NCBI GenBank assembly: GCA_030435675.1
Contig: CM059621.1
Coordinates: 17,174,001-17,238,000, forward strand
Origin: Steinernema hermaphroditum
Taxonomy: Eukaryota > Nematoda > Chromadorea > Rhabditida > Steinernematidae
Direction: 5' to 3'
Length of the DNA: 64,000 nt
Within the stretch, counting starts at the first letter, position 1; every line of letters starts with the position of its first letter. The translations under genes were made by a program, and so were the position numbers. Shown piece after piece: positions 55,901 through 64,000 of the stretch. The notes beneath the pieces were generated by a model that did no database searches, had not been told where the DNA came from, and saw nothing but the letters and a program-made list of their open reading frames with translations.

Positions 55901-58900
55901 AACCGTGCCATCCCGACCACAAAATAGGAACTAGTTGTCGAAAGTCGACCGACGGTGCCACGATTTTAAGGGTTCCGATATTCCCCTTCCCCTTCCGCTC
56001 GTATGTTCTCCCCTCATTCCCGCATGTTAAGGCGAAGTGGCTCCTGGCCAGAGCTGTCGGAATGGCGAGAAGTGTGGTGGCGGCGCTGTGTGTACGTTCC
56101 CGATGCAACTCTGTCTCTGTCCGGGCGAACTCGAGGAGCATGGCGGCCAATGCGTCGTTCCCCCCGGCCATCAGCCAGCCACGACGGCGGCGCCCATTCC
56201 CGAGAAGGGTACTCCCTCCAGCACCCTCCCTCCCGACTACCGTAATCCTTTAGTCGGCATCGGCGCCCTCTGCAATCAGTTCGCCGAGTGTGACTACCAA
56301 TCGACTTGCGTCAACGGCCGCTGCCAGTGTGTGGAGCCGATGGTGGAGAGCGACGGTCGTTGTGTGCTCAAGTTGGTGCCAAAGGAAGTTGGTGAGTTGG
56401 AGAGCGCCGTCTTATACGGTAGGGAGAGCGCCGTTGCAGGACCCGGGGAGCTTTGCGACAGTGGAGAGATCTGCACGAAGGGATCCGTTTGTGACCCGAC
56501 GATTCCGGTCTGTGTGTGTCCAGAAGGAACGGATCTGATGGACGGGTACTGTGTGAAGATCGCCACCACGCAGGCGGCTACGGTACCTCCGCAACCAACG
56601 ACTTACGGTAAGGTCTTGTTAGTAAAATAGAATGGCTAAACAGGGACCAGAGACAAAGATTTGTGACCATGGTATGTCTCACACTGCCCTCAAAAGTAAT
56701 GTTCCACCAAATACTGTAAATATATGGTCTTCTGATCTACCGTACTTTCAGAGACGTTCGAAGTGGTGAACACCCAGGCGCCCTTCTTCCCACCAGCCAC
56801 CTCCGAAGAGACCTACCCGGTCCTCTTCTCCACGGCGGCGCCCACCTTCCCCCCGACGCTGCCTCCCACTCTCATCCAGACGACTCCCCCGCCGGCGACC
56901 AAGAAGCCGAACCACATGAAGCTCCAACTGGGCGGCGGAAAGCAGTCGGGCGTGGGGGTGCAGTGCCGCCTCAACACGGACTGCATGATCGGCGCCTACT
57001 GTAATGGCAACACGTCGCCGCCCACCTGTCAGTGCCTCTCCACGCACGTCAACGTCAACGGACGCTGCCAGAAAGGTAGGCAGTCACGAAGGTCCCCTCA
57101 GGTGCATGCCCGTCCCGTTCAGTGATCTATCCGGGCCAAGTCGGCTGCGAGCATGACCTCCAGTGTACGACGGCCTACGCCGGCACCAGTTGCATCGACC
57201 GCGAATGCGTTTGTCCCCAGGGATCACGGGCTATCGAGCAGACTTGCGTCTCAGGTACGGTACTGCGTGGCACCACTTTCCCTTGAATGTTGCATAACCC
57301 CCCATCAGGCATGCTTTGCTGTGTGGTGTGACGTGTTGTGGGTGAGGGAAGGAACAGATCTTGGGGGCCTAGAACAGCCTAAAGAGTGATAAAAACTGAA
57401 AGGTCTTTTGGATTTGGACGAATCTTTTGAGGAACTGAAAGGGGCTGAATACTGTACGAAGAATAGACGATCCTAATTCGATATTAATCATCTTTCCTAA
57501 CCTCCCCTTCTCCTCAACCTCCTCCCCCCGCATGAACCCCTCCCCTTTCAGACTTCGTCTACCCTGGAAGCGCATGCGTGAAGCACTGCTCCGGCGACGC
57601 CACGTGTCTCCGCGGCCGGTGCCAGTGCGTCCGCCCCCAGGTGCTCTTCCAGAAGCAGTGCATCCACAAGGAGAACATCCGCGTGCCCAAGGGTCTCAAC
57701 CACCCCTGCAGAGCAGCATCCGAGTGTCCGCCAGACCTGCTCTGTCTCAACGGAAAGTGCGACTGTCCCGAAGGCTTCGATCGCCACAACTCCCTTTGTG
57801 TGAAGGGCGCTACCGTATCCCGGAGGGTCAGACGGGCGTCGCCCATCTGCTTTCCCGAGCAGATTCACTGTGACGAGGGACGGGGACTGTGCTACGACGG
57901 GGAGTGTCGCTGTCTGGACGGATTCGTGATGGTGGAGGGACGGTGCCGGTCGAGGACTTCGAAGGTGGGAGAGAGGTGTGGCGACGGATTCGAGTGCGAT
58001 CAGGGGGCCAGATGCGTCGATGGACTGTGTATCTGCACGACAAAGGAGTGCTTGGACAAGCACTCTGTGGAGACGACCACTCCTTGTCATGTAAGTTTAT
58101 ATCTCTGTTTGTGAAAGTGGGTAAAATCAAAACTTTGTTTCATAGAAAGAGATGATCCAGGATGCAAAAAATGAAATGTGTCACATTACAGTGTCTGTCT
58201 TGTATACCAACAGAAATGGCGATATACGTACCGTGCCTATTTCAAAAGATTTAACGTATCATCTTCGAAAAGATAGACCACAGCCATCAACAAAGTAGCG
58301 ATATGCATAGAATATTATGACACCACTTCCCCTTCATATAAGGCCACTTCCAATGAACCTGTAGGGTGTCTAAAAATGTACATGTCCGATGTCAAATGTT
58401 CCTTTTGTCTACATTCTTCTACAGCAGCTTTATTCGTTACCGAAATTATTACTAATTATTAGTTTTTTTTATGTTTCAATAACCGTGAATGTTTTTGAGG
58501 GGTTTTTCCTAGTCTAGAAGGTCTAGGAATAAGAAGCATGTCTAGAAATGTGAATAAGCGCTTGGGATAGTCGTACCAATGAAGGCTCTTCATAAGAGTT
58601 ATACCTTTTAATATCTCAGATTGCTTACCTGACCCTGACCCCTATTTTTTACTGTATTTTCTTAGCATTGGGCATTCATAGGTCACCAAGTAGATTTTCC
58701 CATAAATGAGTCAAATATGGGATAATTCCAAACCTAACATCTTCCTTTACCTTCAGAACTGTGGCGGCTCCTTCGTCCCCATCAACGGCCATTGCGCCGC
58801 CGTCGATCGCTGCGAGGGAGGCTCCGTCTGCGTAGGCCAGACGTGTTCCTGTACCCAGGGCTCCGTCGAGTCCTACGGTCGTTGTCGACAGCGCCCGGGA

Positions 58901-61900
58901 GGCCGCTGCTCCGACGGCCAATCCTGCTCAGGCAACTCTGTCTGCGAACTCGGAATCTGCCGCTGTGGCGACGGGAAGGTCGTCGAAGGGCAGAAGTGCG
59001 TCTCGAGGATTGTGGCCCCCGGCAAGAGCTGTCAGTCGGGCGAGACGTGTGCCAACGGCGCCCGATGCCGCTTCGGAGTGTGTATGTGTGTGACGCCCTA
59101 CCGTATCTTCGGTGATCGGTGTGAGAAGCCGGCCAACATGATCACCACGAAGGAGACCAGCGCCACGACGCAGAAGCACCGTACCTCGACGACCACAGAA
59201 GCTCCCGTTCCCTCCGTAGTCGTCCGCGTTGGACCTGGACAAGTGTGCATCGACGGGCAGGTGTGCACGGGCGGGTCGAAGTGCTCGGGCAGTTTCTGCG
59301 TCTGCAAAGAGGACGAGATCATCATCGACGAGCACTGCGTCGGAAACGACCGACAGGCCCTCCAGGTCATTTCGAAGAAGCCGAAAGCAGCGCCCGGACA
59401 GGTCTGCTCCGAAGAGACCGTCTGCACCGGCGGTTCAGTCTGTCTGGCCAAGATCTGTGTCTGTCCCTCGGACGCCCCGAGCATGTCCGACGGTGCGTGC
59501 GGTCTCTCCGACGCTCTAGAGATCCGAAACCGGCCCGGAAAGTCCGTCTTCGCCCTCTGCACGAAGGACTCAGACTGCTCACTGTCTGGAACGACTTGTC
59601 TACGCAACGTCTGTCGCTGCAGAGAAGGCGATACATTCAACGGACATTCTTGCAAGAAGGCGCTCTACCGTACCCTTCCCGGGGGCGTCTGTGACCCGGA
59701 GAAGGGTCTCGAGTGTGTGGGAGAGGCCGTCTGCGTGCAGCACAAGTGTCTCTGTCTGCCTCCACTCGTCTTCGGCGAAATCGAGTGCTCCGCGCCCAAC
59801 TTCGTGCAGCGGGTCTCACCTGGAAGTGCCTGCGGACCCGGAAAACAGTGCTCCGGAGGCTCGACGTGCCAGGAGGGTCTCTGCAAATGCCGATCCGACG
59901 AAGTCGTCGATGTGAACAAGAAATGCGTCAAGCAGTCGTCTACCGTAACCTTCTACGCCTATCCCAGGGGACAGCCGCTCCCTCCCGGGCAGGTGACCCT
60001 CGACGAATTCTTGAAGAACTCCCCAAACGACGAGCTCTTCCAGCAGCGCATCAAAGAGGTCGAGCAGCGTCTGTCTAGACCCTATGGCGCCGTCTGCAAC
60101 GGAAACGTGTGCGTTTGCACCGCCGGCTACGTCTACCGTAACGGATACTGCGAACTGCAGACGGTGGACATCGACGAGCCGTGCTACTTGAGCGAGCAGT
60201 GCCCCGTGGGGGAGTGCGTCAACGGCGTCTGCACGTGCCCCGGTGGCAAACGGTGCTCACCGTCGAGACAGACTACCGTATCCAGCGTCGGGCCGGGGGA
60301 GGACTGCACCAGGGGCCAGCAGTGCTGCGCGAACTCCTATTGCGGGGTCCTAAGCGGAGTGTGCGAGTGCATGCATGGCAACACGAACGTGATGGGACGC
60401 TGCCAGCCGGCCACTTCTCCCTTCGGACCCCAGTGCGAGACCAGCGGGAACTGCCACAAGTTCGCCTACTGTGACAACGGCTACTGTATCTGCAAGGCGG
60501 GCTACACGTTCGCCAATGGATTCTGTCTGCCGCCGGCCGAACCTATCACGAATCGGCACGTACAGGAGCGGTTCTTGGGTGAGGAAAAGAAGGGTCCGCT
60601 CGGATTTGGACCCTTCGGGAAGTACCCCAAGAAGGAAGAGGAGGAGACGCCGAATCCGGCCGTTTTCGGGGGATTTGTCGGATTGGGCGGTCAAGGAGGT
60701 ATGGCCCAAGGACAGACTCTTATGTCGAACTTCAACGGGCCGAACGGAAGAGGTATACCAGAGCAGCAGAACACGTTTGGGCAGAACTTTAATGGACTCG
60801 GTCAAGAAACGGACAGAAGGGGTCTGCCGAAAGGCCAAAATCCGATGCCGATGAATAGGCTCCCTGGAATGGGTGCTCAAGAAGCAAATTTAGGAGGTTT
60901 ACCAGTCGATGGATTCCCTCCGAACCAGTTTAATCCTGTGCAATTCTCCGCATCTCCCACACCGACCCCTGGACAACAAAGCCAGTTCGGACCGAACGTA
61001 GGACCCTTCCCGAGCGTCTTCTCGCCCGCGAGACCCTTCCCGAGCCCTGAAGTCACTCCTCTTCCTACCCTACCTCAACAGCCTGTCCCTCCCTTCTACC
61101 TCCGCTTCAACCAACTCCCGCCCTTCGCCGCCACCCACGGCGCCAAGACCTCCGCAGATCTCTCCTTGGCCCTCCCGGGCGAATTCTGCGGCGCCGGGCG
61201 CGTCTGCATCGGCAGCTCGCGCTGCCAGGCCTCCTACTGTCGCTGCCCCGAGGGGACGTTCGTCGAAAACGATGTGTGTGTCGGTGGCGCCGAGCACCGG
61301 AGGCACAAGTCGATCCGGCGATACGCGCGGCCTCTGGAGAACTGTCAGAACTTCGAGCTCTGCACCGACCACAGCGAATGCGCCGACGTCGAGCCCATCG
61401 GCCACTTCTGCCGTTGCAAGAAGGGCTTCGTCTACTTCCGCGGCCGGTGTACGGTAGCGCGCGAGACGGTGGAGGTGGTGCGTCTCGGTGCGAAGTGTTC
61501 CGAGGCGCACATCTGCGCCGACGGCGCCGAGTGTCTCCGCGGAAAGTGCTCCTGTCCGCAGTCGTACCAGGAGCTCGCCTCCTACTGTCTCGTCCTTTCC
61601 CAGCCAGGCGAACTCTGTGGCGAAGGACAGATCTGTCGCGGAGGCTCTGTGTGCGGGGATACGGTAAGAGCCTGTATCTGCCCGTCGGGAACGGAGATGA
61701 AGCAGGGCAGCTGCGAACCGATGTTCAAAACGCAAAAGGTCCAGGCGCTTCCTGGGGAGGAGTGCAACCTGGCTACCGTATGCCTGGAGGGATCGTACTG
61801 CTCGGTGAAGGGATACTGTAGCTGCAATCAGCAATCGATGGAACTGGAAAGAAGATGCGTGCCCCTGGAGCTGATTAGACTGCCTGGAGAAGCGTGCCAA

Positions 61901-63608
61901 CTCTCGGATTCCTGCACGAAAGGCTCCTCCTGTCTAGGAGGGTACTGTACCTGTCCGATGAACCGAGTGGCCAGGATGGGCTCGTGTCTTCCGGCGCTTG
62001 CCCACGCCGAGGGATTGACAATCAAGAAGATCGACGAGGCCGACGAGTGCAAACCCAAGTGCCCCAGCCACGCCAGATGCCAGAAAAGTGTCTGCTTCTG
62101 CAATGCAGACATTCCCCCAGACGTAGACGACTGTATTCCTACGGTAGACGGCCACTGTGCCCGAAATGAAGACTGCCCCGAGAATACCGTATGCCTGCAC
62201 GGGCTGTGCGCATGCCTGAGGCCTCACATGGCGGTCGGCGACGCTTGTATCCGCGTGAAACTCCCCGGGGAGCGCTGCGACGTCGCCGTCGACCTCTGCG
62301 ACGAACTGAGCGTCTGCAGGAACGGCACCTGTCAGGGCCCGGTCAGGCCGGGATCCTCGTGTGTGGCCGGAAGAGAATGTGGCTTCGGGGCGAAATGTGT
62401 GGAGGGATATTGTGTCTGTCGGGGAAGGGCTACGGTAGATGGCTGTCTCGTGCAGGAGGAGAAGAAGACGGGCGCCGAGGGGGACAGCTGCAGCACGAGT
62501 CAGGACTGCGCCATGGAGTTGGTGTGTGTGGAAGGAGTCTGTAGCTGCATGGGAGGGTCCTGCTCGAGGAGAGTCCTCAGAGGTTGGTCAGGGAGGCACT
62601 GGAATGAAAAGCACCGCTTGCATGCACTAACACCGGCGCGTGCAGATCTAAAGGAGGGAACGTTTCAGACACCACGATGCTCACGGCGCCGCCCGGAGGC
62701 AGCTGCTCCGAGATCGAGGAGTGCTCCGGAGGATCGGTGTGCAGGGAGGGATGGTGCGTCTGTCCCGACGCCTCGATGGTGGTCCAAAGGGGCATTTGTG
62801 TCCAGTCGAAGCCTACTACGTCTAAGGTTGGTTTGAGGGTACCGTCGTTGCTTCTCTCGATTCTCTTATATCCAAAACTGAGTGATTATCCAGAGTCACT
62901 TCTGTCTGATCCTATGAAACGGTCTGCTTTCAGGCGGTGACTCCGGTCCAAATCACGGACCTCGACACCCTCTCGGCCACCTCTCCATCACCCTCCACGC
63001 CCTCCTCCTACCACCGGGGCTCCCTCTCGTCGCGCAAGGCGGCTCCCGGAACGAATTGCGGTCCCCTCGACGAATGCGTCGGCGGCGCCTCCTGTATCGA
63101 GGGCCAGTGCATCTGTCCGGCCGGCACCCACGCCTCCACTCAAAGCGGCCGTTGCGAACCCAGCGAGACGTCAGGTACCGTAATCCTCCGGTTTTCTCAT
63201 CCCCGGCCCACCCACCGTAACCCTAACCGCTTGCTTACGCTTCCGCTCTTAACCAAGCTTAACGTTTAAGTAGTGCCGCAAACTTACACTCCGAAGATCT
63301 CGACGTACAGTATCACCGAATACAGTACCCCGGCGCCGTCCATGGTGCCGGACTACGGTAATTCGATCGAAGAGGACGACTGCGCGGCCGTGGGTCTGAT
63401 CTGTCGCGGCGGGACCATCTGCGTGGACCAAACCTGTCAGTGCCCAAAAGACTTCATCCTGCACAACGACCAATGCGTCCCGCCACGACCCAAACGGCCG
63501 TTTAACAAAAGACGTGGGAAGAGCTGGTCGCCCGGTGAGTTCGCCGCTTCTCGCTGTGCGCCGCTTCTGCTTTGTGCACTTACAGTACTAAGGCTAAGCC
63601 ACTTGTAG
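52902..63608 (+). CDS. Large secreted EB-module Cys-rich protein
   Basis: Exon 1 encodes a signal peptide ([19 protein letters not shown]). After a ~1.35-kb intron come [40 protein letters not shown] (chitin-binding-like Cys spacing), then a long series of EB modules, each around 45-55 residues with the pattern PGxxC, GxxC, GSxC, GxCxC and C. Exons lie at about 56031-56607, 56752-57075, 57122-57254, 57551-58090, a very long one at 58757-62583, then 62656-62824, 62935-63173 and 63271-63535. A Gly/Gln/Pro/Phe-rich linker without Cys sits at about 60540-61130. If the last exon reads through its GTGAGT, the protein ends in a hydrophobic tail ([14 protein letters not shown]) at 63608, like a GPI signal. 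Total is roughly 2,200 residues. Likely cuticle or extracellular matrix; function unknown. Confidence 0.75.
55402..55492. mobile_element. hAT-type MITE in an EB-gene intron
   Basis: A 91-bp element with CAGGGCTG at one end and CAGCCCTG at the other, flanked by the 8-bp duplication ATCCGAAC at 55394-55401 and 55493-55500. The inside is rich in TCTCGAG/TTTCGAG units. A related sequence without clear ends lies near 19440-19530. Confidence 0.85.
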
Positions 63609-64000
63609 AACTAACTGACCTAAAGATCTAAAAAAATAACCCGAATTACAAGAAAAAGAATGGTTGAGAAATGGTTGAGAAAAGGTTGAGTGATTCTCCT
63701 TTTTAGAATGAACGCATTTACATATCGCCAAACGGTGGTATACGAGTACGATGCCAACCAAGCATTTGTCCACATGGCGCAGCAGGTAGACCATCTGCCT
63801 GCCATGTTTGGAGTTCGCAGGTTTGGATCTGCGCTCCGTCCTTCCATTTTTTTTTCAGCGAACACCTATAACACAATGTTTTTGGTCGATATTATGATAA
63901 TATTTTTGGTTGGAATGTCGGATGATAATTAGATACTCGGTCTTCTCTTCTTTAATTTTAATGAGATTCTTCCATCCACATACATGTCTGTGAAAGCGTT
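63609..64000. other. End of window, nothing supported
   Basis: An open stretch near 63690-63932 (MNAFTYRQTVVYEYDANQ) has no recognised family. It could belong to a downstream gene or a later exon. Confidence 0.3.

Overview
The window is eukaryotic and nematode-like. Genes are split by very short introns (mostly 36-50 nt) with TTTCAG-type acceptors. The gene content includes C-type lectins with an N-terminal Cys domain, an MSP-domain protein, EB-module proteins and PP1-like phosphatase expansions. A rhabditid (clade V) nematode fits best, but this is inference from gene content, not a species call. All exon coordinates were read by eye.

Layout. 0.5-3.1 kb: a SMUBP-2/IGHMBP2-like helicase, followed by a fragment of a peroxiredoxin on the other strand. 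3.4-7.35 kb and 22.4-26.5 kb: two arms of a ~4 kb inverted duplication, each with a two-TM protein gene and a carboxylesterase gene. Between the arms (7.4-22.4 kb) lies a transposon graveyard: broken Ty3/gypsy-like pol pieces in conflicting orientations, MITEs with clear target duplications, and two C-type lectin genes plus lectin fragments. 26.8-29.2 kb: a single continuous gene that encodes a signal peptide, a Ly6/activin-receptor-like ectodomain, a membrane segment and a complete PP1-type Ser/Thr phosphatase. 29.6-30.8 kb: a STAR/KH RNA-binding protein. 30.9-37.2 kb: two tandem SLC34 Na/phosphate cotransporters on the minus strand, each with a tRNA-derived SINE copy in intron 1. 37.8-40.8 kb: a palindrome carrying two intronless multi-homeodomain genes, head to head. 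40.9-48.8 kb: a compact cluster (unknown small protein, MSP-domain protein, 5'-truncated HSDL2-like gene, mago nashi, NAP1, and a Maelstrom-like HMG/MAEL protein). 48.8-52.9 kb: mostly non-coding, with a SINE copy. 52.9-63.6 kb: one large secreted EB-module, Cys-rich gene.

The most striking observation is the receptor-like PP1 phosphatase at 26.8-29.2 kb. Its nine exons join in phase to 650 codons with no stop. Other notable signals are a carboxylesterase whose last exon has been replaced by the tail exon of a lectin gene, the homeobox palindrome, and a heptamer (TACCGTA/TACGGTA) heavily enriched inside the EB-gene exons.

In this compact region, right of 26 kb, genes look ordinary and intact. 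In the left half, repeated inverted duplication and recombination between dispersed lectin-gene fragments seem to have shaped the locus.
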